Counted from the stretch's first letter, positions 31,801-40,636 are shown. The stretch is 64,000 bases of DNA from CAWFGW01 sp963815495 (GCA_963815495.1 CAWFGW010000007.1:186001-250000), one strand, 5' to 3'. Program-made: numbers and translations. The notes: a model not told the origin generated them from the letters alone.

Positions 31801-32691
31801 AGCTCCTTGGAAGTAGGTAAAATAACTTTTGGAAGAGAGGCTAAAGGTTTTAGTTATATGCCTGGTGATTCTGTTGAAGTGTCGATTACTAAGTTCAATT
31901 ATGAAAATGCGCTAGGGTTAGTTTCATTATATGGTAAGAACTTTCAGCCTTTAGAAGCTTTTGTAGGTGATTCTACTACTGCAATTAAATTTCAAGTTCC
32001 TGCAAATGCTTTAGGGGAAATTATGTTAGTTGCAGAGGTGTTTGATACACTCAATGCAACCATCACACTGGATACATTGTCTTTGAATATTCAATTAGCA
32101 CCAGGAGTTACCATTGATCGAATTGCTGTTGATGTGGAACAAGGGCGTGACCTGTATACGTTTGTTGATTCAACAACTAGTTTTCAAATCACTGCTTTTT
32201 ATAGTGACTCATCCGTTCGGAACATCACCCCTAACGCAGGTTTTAAGTTAGAATCAGTACTTGGAAACTTTACAGTAGACTCCCTAGGAAACATAACGGG
32301 CGTAGAACAGGGGCTTGATATGCTAAAAATAAACTACAATGGGTTAAGAGACTCTGTTTACGTCATTGTTTCAGCAAATCCTTTTAAAGAAAAACCTGGA
32401 ATTATTACTAGCAATAATGATGAAAAAGCTAAAGAAATTCTAGTTTCTACATTCACAGTTTACCCCAACCCTACTGAAGATATGATGAAAATTGGCTTAG
32501 AAGGATTTAGTACTTCCATTCAATTAAAACTAATAAATTCATTAGGTGTTGAAGTACTTGATGCAACAAAAGAAGTAAAAGGAAATGAAGTTTCTATTGA
32601 CGCAAACTCGTTTTCTTCAGGAATATATATACTTCTAATTCATGACCTAAAAACAAGCCGAACGTACAAAAAAAGAGTCTTAATTAGATAG
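28900..32691 (+). CDS. Secreted beta-propeller/alpha-beta hydrolase, second paralogue
   Basis: 1263 residues with the same layout as the minus-strand gene at 22981: signal peptide (FLTLCYFLILKTHAQ), propeller repeats (NNVWVGTDKQGLYSF, GGIWVGQSGRNFQAHGGG, DQIWITTDNGVASL), hydrolase (VLIEHGIFSD; nucleophile elbow LGHSTGGLGVRAY near residue 630), then Ig-like and type A sorting segments (FTVYPNPTEDMMKIGLEG to GIYILLIHDL). The elbow is GHSTGG here and VHSRGG in the other copy, so the pair has diverged and may differ in substrate. A cysteine pair in SGCIRDCITLAP is particular to this copy. It is transcribed alone, towards a convergent terminator. Confidence 0.86.
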   Translation: MYSLNKLIPFLTLCYFLILKTHAQQCFELHDPGANTYTCISIDNNNNVWVGTDKQGLYSFKNNTWHKSSYLSENKITQIAPDKNGGIWVGQSGRNFQAHGGGVSYIAAGESSETHYTFSFVNNDREGYGLPTSKIQSVAIDSIGRVWAAGSYNNLYVSGVGNYHNPGGVSILTPGADRFNEIASSSMNYSSVGLIDGPRGNNVIPITGSGCIRDCITLAPAKGKMYLGWKGVGDCSYDARIRAFNIPGGGAGLKMAPLYSFDTRNSPFPFSVAISPEAIAVDKSNNIWVGLRAGNGFGVYEYFHELDKTNKWHYVVSDSNNITVNRHAIGVSKKSSIVAIGTDKGLYVYKGEGSIGDLANYQIFNSTNSNIPGDNVTGVAIDNNDQIWITTDNGVASLVLGELEMYTLKTNYRFYDPIYYTTSAFSSDSLRYRISKFGRFSCNNNDETEEYAEIAADGSKSTLFLWKGANADNVALKIKEDVSEDKEEYGYFTLIQENSNSDSVKFLYHHPTHLPTLYSLPQPPVHQIFTIQVVDKTSSEVYYSEKVKIVLPPVLIEHGIFSDKSKLNGIVNHLVETGNYKEYMIRKGGFDKSTIGFSIEAMSYQVREDLNALQQTCAENGLSMGKAIVLGHSTGGLGVRAYTQKMYQENINKFISIHVPHSGSQYVDLLADSRKINLENIIPGLSSTEVEINIGEFIMYPTFFNQRNEGYKDIKDFIPFPGRSGKLLSYYLDRTLPIAPTNMGLYYEREIKTNSEILERLNSSSGLAAEREQNIPTHAIIDNYTYGITGLEVDLIAKMTGIDDLVTAPIQLLKIGGGVAGMFLRYIIVQKASAKTGSTFQDFVIWSASKAGLNKGVSDYVLEKYIFKDLSDGVVSIESQKGGLAPNAISYDTEFDVAHESSKDIKGMENSFDDQLSQLRIFDLVRELPNSDKFTTSGFDPPVLSYDFLEFLGKPARKAKTQRAARTSSLEVGKITFGREAKGFSYMPGDSVEVSITKFNYENALGLVSLYGKNFQPLEAFVGDSTTAIKFQVPANALGEIMLVAEVFDTLNATITLDTLSLNIQLAPGVTIDRIAVDVEQGRDLYTFVDSTTSFQITAFYSDSSVRNITPNAGFKLESVLGNFTVDSLGNITGVEQGLDMLKINYNGLRDSVYVIVSANPFKEKPGIITSNNDEKAKEILVSTFTVYPNPTEDMMKIGLEGFSTSIQLKLINSLGVEVLDATKEVKGNEVSIDANSFSSGIYILLIHDLKTSRTYKKRVLIR

Positions 32692-32750
32692 ATAGTGTTG
32701 AGAGCAATTTTATCAGAGATTGAAAAATTTCTATTTCTCTTCATAAAATA

Positions 32751-32793
32751 AAATCATCATTGTATTAACACAATTTTAATACAATGATGATTT
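32751..32793. terminator. Bidirectional terminator hairpin between convergent genes
   Basis: Perfect 18-base arms (AAATCATCATTGTATTAA at 32751-32768 and its complement at 32776-32793) around a 7-base loop. It lies between the stops of the propeller-lipase (32691) and the ferritin-like gene (32826). Confidence 0.8.
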
Positions 32794-32825
32794 TGTCTAT
32801 TGCAAGTATTGTAAATATTAATAGC

Positions 32826-33404
32826 TTAAACTCTTGAAGCAGCCATTTCATTTACTACTCCGCGAGCGACTTCTGTTAGTTTCTCATCAGCCGCCTTTTC
32901 TTCATTCAACGTCTCCTCTAACAAACGAGTGGCATCTGCAAAACCTAATGTCCTTGCAAAAGTTCTCAATGAACCATAAGAAGCTATTTCATAATGCTCT
33001 ACTTTTTGAGCAGCAGTAATAATTCCAGCATCACACATCGCTCCGCTTTTACTTTCTTTCATTATTTCTTCTGCTTCTTCGATTAAACCAGCCATCGCTT
33101 CACATTTCTTATCAGTTGGTTCCTTATCAATGGATTCGAAAACTTTTTCGATGCGGTTAACATGTTCTTCTGTTTCTTTTAAATGATTTTGTAATCCATT
33201 AATTAGTTGCTCGTTCGATGCTTTGTCAATCATTTTTGGAATAGCCTTAGTCAAAGCTTTTTCTGCCCAATAAATATCTTTTAATTCGTCTTCAAACAAT
33301 TGCATTAATTGTGTGTTTTTGCTATTTTTTTCTTCCTGCTGATCTTTTTTTATCATTTCAGGAGAAGCTTTTCTATCTTTAGTTTTCATTGTTGAATCTT
33401 CCAT
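32826..33404 (-). CDS. DUF892/YciE-YciF-type ferritin-like stress protein
   Basis: 192 residues. After a charged leader of about 25 residues comes the family core: LFEDELKDIYWAEKALTKAIPKMIDKA, HLKETEEHVNRIEKVFE, CDAGIITAAQKVEHYEIASYG and LLEETLNEEKAADEKLTEVA. The repeated E-x-x-H and H-Y-E residues can form a di-iron site as in ferritin-like four-helix bundles. It is induced by stress in other bacteria, with no settled biochemical role. The PNPOx-like stress gene lies just upstream on the same strand, 55 bases away, so the two may be co-expressed. Confidence 0.92.
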   Translation of the reverse strand: MEDSTMKTKDRKASPEMIKKDQQEEKNSKNTQLMQLFEDELKDIYWAEKALTKAIPKMIDKASNEQLINGLQNHLKETEEHVNRIEKVFESIDKEPTDKKCEAMAGLIEEAEEIMKESKSGAMCDAGIITAAQKVEHYEIASYGSLRTFARTLGFADATRLLEETLNEEKAADEKLTEVARGVVNEMAASRV

Positions 33405-33458
33405 TGTAATTATTATTTATATATAAGTGTTTAAATCTGTATGCAAATAATTTTAGGT

Positions 33459-33959
33459 TTAAAAAATCAATTTACCATCCTTCCCTAGATCAGCTTTTTG
33501 ACCTGTCACAGCGCTTACCCCCATCTTAAATAAGGTAATCAGTTTATTATTTTTTGAATCCCAGTAGTGAGCTTCCAAAGGCTTAACCATAATAGCACTT
33601 ATATTAGGATCATCTATACCTTCAAACCAGGCATCATCACTTTTGTCATACAACTCTTCTATTATTGAATTCGCTTTAATAATAAAAGCTTCGCCATAGA
33701 TAGTTAAAAATTGCATGGTGCTTGGTTTTGAATAAATCAGCTGAATATTGTGGTCTTGATGGATATCAGTGTTATGAGTTGAATCTCTTCCACTAAGAAA
33801 CCAAATATTCCCTTCATGGTCTACTTTTTTGGTAGACATGGGTACCGTATTAAAAGGTTTTGTATCCAAATTAGTTGCTAACATTGTGAAATCTATCGAA
33901 TCGACAAGTTCCTTAATTTTAAATATGGCATCTTTATCGTAAAGGTTTTTAGTACTCAT
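33459..33959 (-). CDS. Pyridoxamine 5'-phosphate oxidase-like FMN protein (general stress 26 type)
   Basis: 166 residues with the split-barrel flavin-binding fold: MLATNLDTKPFNTVPMSTK, then IWFLSGRDSTHNTDIHQDHNIQLIYS, QFLTIYGEAFI and a C-terminal AHYWDSKNNKLITLFKM. It is closest in layout to the general-stress-protein-26 subgroup rather than to true PdxH. It is cytoplasmic, and the reaction is unknown. Context with DUF892 suggests a stress role. Confidence 0.88.
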   Translation of the reverse strand: MSTKNLYDKDAIFKIKELVDSIDFTMLATNLDTKPFNTVPMSTKKVDHEGNIWFLSGRDSTHNTDIHQDHNIQLIYSKPSTMQFLTIYGEAFIIKANSIIEELYDKSDDAWFEGIDDPNISAIMVKPLEAHYWDSKNNKLITLFKMGVSAVTGQKADLGKDGKLIF

Positions 33960-34310
33960 ACAAATCTGGTTTATTTATTGTGTTACAATAAAAACTGGCT
34001 AAAGCTGTGCCAAATGAAATAACGCCTGTAAGGCACTTTCTAAAAATTGTGCGGGGATAAATATCAACAACTTGCATTTATCTTGTTACCCACTTCTACA
34101 ACTAACAACTATTATCAAAGATATTTATTCATCCATGCTAAAAAGATGACTCCAGCTCTTATGTCATATTTCCCTTAAGGATGAAAGACAGGATATAATT
34201 TTTTAAGAATGTTTGTCATTCATCATTAAACTTAACAACATATATAAATAGAAACTTTCATAATTGTTTATTAGAATTTAAATTCGTGTCTTATTAAATA
34301 ATGAATATAC
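33960..34310. other. Intergenic, no gene seen
   Basis: 351 bases between the divergent PNPOx-like and yebC genes. A/T-rich; one small GCCTGTAAGGC stem near 34027 and nothing else I can support. It probably carries both promoters. Confidence 0.5.
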
Positions 34311-35021
34311 ATGGGAAGAGCGTTTGAATACCGAAAAGCTGCAAAAGAAAAACGATGGGGCAAAATGTCTACTTTGTTTCCAAAATTGGCTACCGCTATA
34401 CAAGTAGCTGCAAAAACTGGAGGAACCGATCCTGACATGAATGGTGCTCTCCGCACAGCTATTCAAAATGCCAAAGCTCAAAATATGCCTAAAGATAATA
34501 TTGAGGCAGCAATAAAAAGAGCTGAAGGCAAAGATGCCGCTACACTTCACGAGATGAACTATGAAGGCAAAGGACCACATGGTGTCTTGGTGTTTGTTGA
34601 ATGTACTACAGATAACCCGAATCGTACGGTAGCTAACGTTAAATCGTATTTCAACAAAGCTGGAGGGAGTGTAGTACCTACTGGATCATTAGAATTCATG
34701 TTCTCACGTAAGGCTGTATTCAAAATTAACAAAACCGATAAGATTGATTTAGAGGAATTAGAGTTAGAGTTAATCGATTTCGGTTTAGAAGAAATTGATG
34801 AAAATGACGACTTAATTTACATCTATGCCGACTACACCAGTTTTGGTGAATTAAACAATAAAATTGAAGAATTAGGCTTAGAGATCAATAATGCTTCATT
34901 GCAGCGCATACCAACTACTCCCGTAGATTTCACAGAAGAACAACTCGTAGAAATTGAGAAAATGTTGGATAAAATGGATGACGATGAAGACGTTCAAGCT
35001 GTTTACACAAATATCAATTAA
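34311..35021 (+). CDS. yebC: YebC/PmpR-family regulator or ribosome-associated factor
   Basis: 236 residues, cytoplasmic, full length. The family signature is unbroken: MGRAFEYRKAAKEKRWGKMS at the N-terminus, GTDPDMNGALRTAIQNAKAQ, MPKDNIEAAIKRA, YEGKGPHGVLVFVECTTDNP, NRTVANVKSYFNKAGG and FMFSRKAVF. YebC proteins were described as transcription regulators; more recent work on the family supports a role in easing translation of proline-rich stretches. A strong terminator follows directly (35027-35050), so the gene is monocistronic. Confidence 0.96.
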   Translation: MGRAFEYRKAAKEKRWGKMSTLFPKLATAIQVAAKTGGTDPDMNGALRTAIQNAKAQNMPKDNIEAAIKRAEGKDAATLHEMNYEGKGPHGVLVFVECTTDNPNRTVANVKSYFNKAGGSVVPTGSLEFMFSRKAVFKINKTDKIDLEELELELIDFGLEEIDENDDLIYIYADYTSFGELNNKIEELGLEINNASLQRIPTTPVDFTEEQLVEIEKMLDKMDDDEDVQAVYTNIN

Positions 35022-35026
35022 CAATT

Positions 35027-35050
35027 AAAGCTCCAAAAGGAGCTTTTTTT
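35027..35050 (+). terminator. Rho-independent terminator of yebC
   Basis: AAAGCTCC (35027-35034), AAAA loop, GGAGCTTT (35039-35046), then a T-run; 6 bases after the yebC stop. Confidence 0.93.
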
Positions 35051-35108
35051 ATGTCATTTTTAAACAAAAGCTGCTTTCGGGTGTATAAGTAATGTAATTA
35101 ACTTCCAT

Positions 35109-35552
35109 ATGAAAATAAAACTTACCACACCTATAAACCGAGATTATAAAGAAGTCTACCAACTTTTTAACCGAGAACTCTTTGAATTTTTAAGTCCTGT
35201 ATTCCCTAAAATTCAAGTCTTACGATTTGATGGATCAAAAAAAGGAGATTTCATCCACTTAAAATTTGGGTTTCCTTTATACAAAAAATGGGTAAGTGAA
35301 ATCACTGAAGATGATATCAATTTGGAAAGGTGTTATTTTATAGATGAAGGAAGGGAATTACCACCTGGTATCGTATATTGGAAACACAAACATATTGTTA
35401 AAAAAACGGGTGAAAATAGTTGCGAAATTATTGATGACATCGAGTTTAAATCGTGGAATCGTCTTTTTTCCCGAATTTTTTATCCTATGTTATACATGAG
35501 TTTTTCTCCGAGGAAAGAACTTTACACAAAATTCTTTTCTGCAAACAAATAA
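35109..35552 (+). CDS. SRPBCC-fold (START-like) protein
   Basis: 147 residues, no signal peptide. MKIKLTTPINRDYKEVYQLF at the start and the CEIIDDIEFKSWNRLFSRIF end resemble the strands and final helix of SRPBCC ligand-binding proteins of the cell-division-inhibitor-like group. The ligand is unknown. A DoxX-like membrane gene follows 50 bases downstream on the same strand and may be co-transcribed. Confidence 0.65.
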   Translation: MKIKLTTPINRDYKEVYQLFNRELFEFLSPVFPKIQVLRFDGSKKGDFIHLKFGFPLYKKWVSEITEDDINLERCYFIDEGRELPPGIVYWKHKHIVKKTGENSCEIIDDIEFKSWNRLFSRIFYPMLYMSFSPRKELYTKFFSANK

Positions 35553-35601
35553 ACATTAGGCGAAGAGTATTGTTATTTTTTTTTAAAATCCAGCGCTAAT
35601 T

Positions 35602-36015
35602 ATGAATGAAGAAAAAAAAATGATTTCCGTTATCGACTCCTATTTTGTTCGTGGATGCTTTATACTTCCGTTAGGAGCATTCGGAGTCATGCATCTCATT
35701 TATCCTCATTTTTTCGATTACATGGTACCCCAGTTCTTAGGACCTCCTACACCTTGGGTTTATCTTTCTGGTATCATCTTAACTGGAACTTCTATTAGTA
35801 TTTTTTTAAAAAAAGGAGCCTTTATTTCATCGGGGTTGCTTGTTGTTTTTGTAGTAATCTTCATTACCTCTGTAGACATTCCTTTTGTAATAAATAACTC
35901 AGTGCAAGTAGAGTACTTTCTCATTAGCTTAATGAAAGATTTAAGCCTTTTAGCAGGGAGTTTAATCTATTTCGTTATCCATAGAGGTGATTCTAAACTC
36001 ATTCCTTGGCTCTAG
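35602..36015 (+). CDS. DoxX-like four-helix membrane protein
   Basis: 137 residues with four probable membrane helices (GCFILPLGAFGVMHLIYP, WVYLSGIILTGTSISIFL, ISSGLLVVFVVIFITSV, DLSLLAGSLIYFVI). The G-x-x-H-L-x-x-P-x-F in helix 1 and the layout fit DoxX-like families of Bacteroidota. The function is unknown. Its 3' end overlaps the convergent minus-strand gene by 17 bases. Confidence 0.65.
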   Translation: MNEEKKMISVIDSYFVRGCFILPLGAFGVMHLIYPHFFDYMVPQFLGPPTPWVYLSGIILTGTSISIFLKKGAFISSGLLVVFVVIFITSVDIPFVINNSVQVEYFLISLMKDLSLLAGSLIYFVIHRGDSKLIPWL

Positions 36016-36361
36016 CTCTCATGTAGTGTTCCATTATTTGCTCAACTAAAGAAAAAACGATAATACTTATCACAAAAATAATTGGCACACCTACCCAATC
36101 CATAATCCAATTAAAGTCGCGCTCACTAATTTCCATCGTATCTATTTTATTAGGAGCAAACGTTTTTTTCAACCCATACTTGAGGTTGTTGTCAACTTTA
36201 AAAATTCCTCGAAGCATGGTATAAACAAAATAGGCAATGAGTGCTGCTACACCGTTTGAAATTAACTCTCGGATAATACCTTCCTTACTAGGCTTTTGGA
36301 GGCGAGCTTTTTTTGCGCCTTGCATAAAAAATGAGATTTCTCTTTTTATTATATCTAGCAT
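35999..36361 (-). CDS. Small membrane protein of unknown function
   Basis: 120 residues with two clear membrane helices (LISNGVAALIAYFVYTML; VPIIFVISIIVFSLVEQIM) around a soluble loop of about 45 residues, and a basic N-terminus (KKARLQKPSKEG). I recognise no family. It starts at ATG 36361. Its end overlaps the DoxX-like gene tail-to-tail. Confidence 0.6.
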   Translation of the reverse strand: MLDIIKREISFFMQGAKKARLQKPSKEGIIRELISNGVAALIAYFVYTMLRGIFKVDNNLKYGLKKTFAPNKIDTMEISERDFNWIMDWVGVPIIFVISIIVFSLVEQIMEHYMRARAKE

Positions 36362-36423
36362 AATAACACCTTATTATCAAAAAAACTCCTCTATTGTACT
36401 TCCCTTTTTAATACTATTCACAT

Positions 36424-36454
36424 AAAAAAAGCGAAGAGTTGCTTCGCTTTTTTT
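36424..36454 (-). terminator. Rho-independent terminator of the thioredoxin gene
   Basis: GCGAAG (36431-36436) pairs with CTTCGC (36442-36447), flanked by A- and T-runs. It works on both strands. It ends 4 bases before the stop of the minus-strand gene at 36458. Confidence 0.92.
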
Positions 36455-36457
36455 ATT

Positions 36458-37948
36458 TTAATGTTCGTGATCATGACTTTCTTCCTCCTCTTCCTCTTTC
36501 TCTTGAGGAAGACCAAGTTTATCATTGAGGATTTTTTTAATGATACCCACATCTACTTTCTTCCCAATTATCTTTTTATCCTTATCTAAGATATAGATGG
36601 TTGGTGTACTAAACACATTATATACCGTTCTGTACGCATGCTGGCTGGCAAACATGTCCATATTTTTAGCACCTTCATCCCGAGTATTTATCCATGTGAA
36701 ACCATATTTATTAATAAACTTTTTATACTCCTTATCTTCTTTATCTATTGAGACGGTATATACTTCAACACCTTTATCTTTCACTTTCTGATAATATTCC
36801 CAAAGTTTCGGTGTCGCTTTTTTACAGTGACCACATGTTGCAGACCAGAAATATAAAATTGTATAATCTGCATCAACATCATGTAAGGAATAACTTTTAC
36901 CTAAAGTATCACGAAAGAAAATGTTCGGAGGAACGTCTCCACATAAGTTATAACGCTTTTTTGCCACTTCCTCTTCTAACTTCACACGTTGAGTTGAGTC
37001 AATCCAATCGACTCGTTTGTCTTGTAAGTAATAATTTTTGTATAGATACCAAGGTACTTCATCCATACACATGATTTTAGAATCACCGTATTTTGAAGTT
37101 AGATGATTTAACATATATCTAAACATGGCGTAGTTACCAGATTTACCAACTTTATCATTTAACAAATAATTACTTTCTTTAATCAATGAATCCCAATGCT
37201 GGGCAACAAGTTTATCTAAGTAGTAATCAATTTTTCCTTCAAAAACAGGTGTGCGTAACATCCGCTCATCTTTAAAATCAATATTGTCAAAAAAGTGGGT
37301 TTTAAAATATTGATATTTAAAATTTTGAACCAAGCTATCCGCCATGCCTTCTGGAGCATCTGGAATTGCTACATCTTCCATGGATTTGAACAAGACAGCG
37401 GCAAAAGTATTGGGGTTTTCAGCAATAAAATTCTTTTTATAATCAATTAACTTCTTATCCAACGCTCTTAACTCCACTAACCGTTTTTCAGCTTCAGCAG
37501 GATTAGTTTCTTTCAACTTACGGTACTCATCTGATTTTTGGCTAATCGATTTACTGATAGGAGTGATGAAATTTAAGTATTTATAAAAAAGTACATTTTC
37601 GGGCGACCCCTCAAACACCATGTTTTTCACATAGTCTGAAGTATCTGTTTTCATACTAAATTTGGTAGCATCATTGACAATGAAGTCAAAGTATTTACCA
37701 TCTGGAGCAACCACTAAATAAATACCTTTAGGTAATTTTTTATCACCTTCAAATACTAAATTCCCTTTATTATCTAACACTCTTGCAGAATCTTGAAGCA
37801 ATTTTTTTTCACCATAATAATAGGCTAACTGACATAAACTGTCTTTGGGAGCTCCTTTAATTTGAAGATTGATTTTATAGCCTTGTGAAAAAGCATTTAC
37901 GAAACTCACCAAGATTGCTAATAATAGAACTCGCTTCATTTTTATCAT
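36458..37948 (-). CDS. Secreted TlpA-like thioredoxin with N-terminal DUF4369-type domain
   Basis: 496 residues. Signal peptide (VLLLAILVSFVNAFSQG), an N-terminal beta-rich domain of the DUF4369 kind (residues about 25-130), a helical DUF5106-like middle, and a C-terminal thioredoxin domain (about 345-480) with the redox pair in SATCGHCKKATPKLW and the cis-proline in STPTIYILD. The extreme C-terminus is EKEEEEEESHDHEH, acidic then His-rich, a possible metal-binding tail. It probably acts as an envelope thiol-disulfide reductase. A second member of this broad family is at 50714, with CQKC instead of CGHC. Confidence 0.9.
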   Translation of the reverse strand: MIKMKRVLLLAILVSFVNAFSQGYKINLQIKGAPKDSLCQLAYYYGEKKLLQDSARVLDNKGNLVFEGDKKLPKGIYLVVAPDGKYFDFIVNDATKFSMKTDTSDYVKNMVFEGSPENVLFYKYLNFITPISKSISQKSDEYRKLKETNPAEAEKRLVELRALDKKLIDYKKNFIAENPNTFAAVLFKSMEDVAIPDAPEGMADSLVQNFKYQYFKTHFFDNIDFKDERMLRTPVFEGKIDYYLDKLVAQHWDSLIKESNYLLNDKVGKSGNYAMFRYMLNHLTSKYGDSKIMCMDEVPWYLYKNYYLQDKRVDWIDSTQRVKLEEEVAKKRYNLCGDVPPNIFFRDTLGKSYSLHDVDADYTILYFWSATCGHCKKATPKLWEYYQKVKDKGVEVYTVSIDKEDKEYKKFINKYGFTWINTRDEGAKNMDMFASQHAYRTVYNVFSTPTIYILDKDKKIIGKKVDVGIIKKILNDKLGLPQEKEEEEEESHDHEH

Positions 37949-38035
37949 AATTTTCTATCCAACAATTATATTACCAACTATTAATTATATACTGATTAAA
38001 GTTAACAAATTTAAAAAAAAGCAGTTATTAAGTCA

Positions 38036-40036
38036 CTAATTAGAGTCATTCTTTAGTTTCGATTGTAATTCTTTATTCTCTTTTTTCAATTTCATTATAA
38101 TATTTTGAGCTCGTTTAAACTCTTCTTTTAATAACTCTTGTTCCTCTTCTACTTTCAACTGGCGTATTTTCAATTCTTCCTCTTTCTGTTGCAAATTATC
38201 CGCAATATCTTGTGATTCTTTAAGTAGTTTTTGAGTTTGTTCGTTCGTTTTAACTGCGAGTATTGATGATGCAACACTTTCCCCAAGTTTTTCAATGAAA
38301 TCTATTTGATATGATTCTAATTCTTGAAAAGAAGCTAACTCAAGAACACCAAGTACTCTATTTTGTATCTTCAAAGGAATTATTAATATATAGCCAGGAG
38401 GTGCCTCTCCTAATCCCGAAGAGATTTTAGTCAGAGTTGCCGGTGCTTCTTTAATGTAAATTGTATTTTTTTCTTCAGCACATTGTCCGATTAAACCTTG
38501 ACCTAATTTAAAATTAGTATTCTTCTTCTCATCAATTTCGTAAGCGTAACTTGCTACTAAGTCAAATGATACATCTTCTGAATCTAGGCTTTTAATGGAA
38601 AAAAAGCCTCCGTGTCGAGCGCCTACATATTCAACTATACTTGAAATAAAAGCTTTACCTAGTTGATTTATATTTGTCGAGTTGTTTCTCAATAGTTCGC
38701 CATGCATGGCAATTCCTTCTGTTGCCCATTTACGCTTTAAACTATCGGCCTCAACTTTTGAAAGGTTTTCGCGCATTGTTAATAACGACTTACTCAATAC
38801 ATCAGAACCAAGCTTTACTTCCGTATCTGTATCAGCTATTTCCCCTTTACCTATCTTTTGAGCAAAATCAGTAGATATTTTAAGTCTATAAATAAACTCA
38901 TTCATGGCCTCTACAGTATCGTATATCTCATCGTAATTATCATATTCAATTTCTGGAGGAAACTCACCTTTTGCAAGGCTAATCATATTATCTCTTAAAT
39001 CAATGATTGGTTTTAGAAAACGTTTTACAAAAATTGCTATAATTATTATTGAGAAAAATATGAATAATGAACAGAGAAAAACAGTCCAATTGCGTAAATC
39101 ATCAATAGCTTTAAATGACTCTGCATGATCAATTTTTGTAACTACACCCCAATCTAATTCTGGTAAGTAACTATGTACAGCGTCTACTACTTCACCACTA
39201 TGATCAATAATTTCAGATTTAAATGCAGCATGGGTAGGTGAAACGCTCATTTGGACTTCTTGCCCTTTGACATCTCCTATATCAAAAACTGGCACTGTAT
39301 TATTTCGGTATTGATTTCTCAAAGGACTTAGTATCATAATACCGCCATCTTCGAGAGTTCTTTTTGTTATAAACGACTCTCCTGTGGTTCCAAGACCTGT
39401 TGTATCAGCAATCTCATCAAATAGTGTTTTCAAATTCATTTCACACACTATTACACACATGGTAATATTATTCTGATATTTTAGTGGATATAATGCAGAT
39501 ACATAATACTCATTTTCATGAAACCGTGGACGGTAAATTTCACTATAAGACAATTGATGTTTTGAGTTAATAAAAAGTTTTGAACCTGGATTAAAATTCT
39601 CTGCATCATATTCATCTAAATAATGAATACTATTTGTCTCAAAAATTTTTCTTCCTTTAGGGGTTATTATTGAAATTCTTGTCAATTCAAATGACTCTCT
39701 TAAGTTGGTAAGACGTCTTCTTAAAAAAGCTTCTGAGGATTGATGTATTTGGATTGCGGAATCACTATTTACATTTTGTGTGTTCAAATATTCTGACACA
39801 TTAGTCAATAAATCTTTGTCTTTTTCCATAATCGAAAAACAAGATTTAAATGTGTCAAAATGTGATTGAATTTTATTTTCCTTATAGTTATTTACTACTT
39901 GAAGTTTTTCCCTAACCTTCCCTAACAACTCAGTCTTACTTCTAAAAAAGGTTAACGCACCTATAAAAACCATCGACAATGCAAGTAGCACTGAGATGTA
40001 AATAATTAGTTTAACACCAAGCTTGAGTTTCCCCAT
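38036..40036 (-). CDS. dCache-HAMP-GAF membrane sensor without kinase domain
   Basis: 666 residues. Membrane helix 1 (LIIYISVLLALSMVFIGALT), a periplasmic double-Cache-like domain (about 35-315), helix 2 (WTVFLCSLFIFFSIIIIAIF), HAMP (about 340-395), a GAF domain (about 455-600: GGFFSIKSL, LGQGLIGQCAEEKNTIYI, VLGVLELASF), then a heptad-rich coiled coil to the end (LKESQDIADNLQQKEEELKI). No histidine kinase, cyclase or methyl-accepting signature is present, so the output must be a partner protein or the coiled coil itself. It is a single gene with no regulator beside it. Confidence 0.85.
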   Translation of the reverse strand: MGKLKLGVKLIIYISVLLALSMVFIGALTFFRSKTELLGKVREKLQVVNNYKENKIQSHFDTFKSCFSIMEKDKDLLTNVSEYLNTQNVNSDSAIQIHQSSEAFLRRRLTNLRESFELTRISIITPKGRKIFETNSIHYLDEYDAENFNPGSKLFINSKHQLSYSEIYRPRFHENEYYVSALYPLKYQNNITMCVIVCEMNLKTLFDEIADTTGLGTTGESFITKRTLEDGGIMILSPLRNQYRNNTVPVFDIGDVKGQEVQMSVSPTHAAFKSEIIDHSGEVVDAVHSYLPELDWGVVTKIDHAESFKAIDDLRNWTVFLCSLFIFFSIIIIAIFVKRFLKPIIDLRDNMISLAKGEFPPEIEYDNYDEIYDTVEAMNEFIYRLKISTDFAQKIGKGEIADTDTEVKLGSDVLSKSLLTMRENLSKVEADSLKRKWATEGIAMHGELLRNNSTNINQLGKAFISSIVEYVGARHGGFFSIKSLDSEDVSFDLVASYAYEIDEKKNTNFKLGQGLIGQCAEEKNTIYIKEAPATLTKISSGLGEAPPGYILIIPLKIQNRVLGVLELASFQELESYQIDFIEKLGESVASSILAVKTNEQTQKLLKESQDIADNLQQKEEELKIRQLKVEEEQELLKEEFKRAQNIIMKLKKENKELQSKLKNDSN

Positions 40037-40636
40037 TAATTTTTAACTATACGAAGTAAATTAAATATACTAATAACTTAAGAATTTAATAAATGTACCT
40101 GCAAAAGATTATCACAAAATCAATAATTTGGTCAACTCCTCACATTTACGAAAAAACAGGTTACTGTTACAGTAATTACTTAAAGGTAGCTAACGTAAGA
40201 AAGAATTGTATAAAAACTGCCTTACAATCAAACTATTAAACACATTATCTTCCGAGAGTTTTAAACAAATACAATATTTCTAGTTGATATTACTGGTAAT
40301 ATATTAATAAATAAATCAAACCATACTGATTACCTATTACAAGATTTAACTAGTAGCTATTACAAGTGGAGTTTGTTGTGCAGAGCTAAATAGGACTTGT
40401 CTACTTTTAGTAAGTTATAATTGCGCTATTAAGATGTTTTTATCAAGTAGCACCTATCATAATGGAAAGTCCATAAATTTATTCTTACATTTAATCAACT
40501 AAAGCGTTATTAAACGCTTTACTATCCTCCTATCAAATGTTCTGACAAAAGAACTCAAAAAGATAGTCTACAACCTCAAACAAGCTTATTGAAATTCAAA
40601 ATTAAAACCAGTTTTTACTTAACTATCCTGTTATCT
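40037..40636. other. Long intergenic region, no gene seen
   Basis: 600 A/T-rich bases between the divergent sensor and symporter genes. I see no ORF with coding character, no tRNA, no hairpin terminator and no member of the repeat families found elsewhere. Long 5' leaders or small RNAs remain possible. Confidence 0.5.

Noticed and set aside
28900..32691. Propeller-lipase proteins as hybrid two-component sensors
   Set aside because: No transmembrane, kinase or receiver segments; the C-terminus is a T9SS sorting domain.
40037..40636. Small RNA or riboswitch in the 600-base gap
   Set aside because: No recognisable stem-loop, conserved aptamer motif or promoter/terminator pair could be found by eye.
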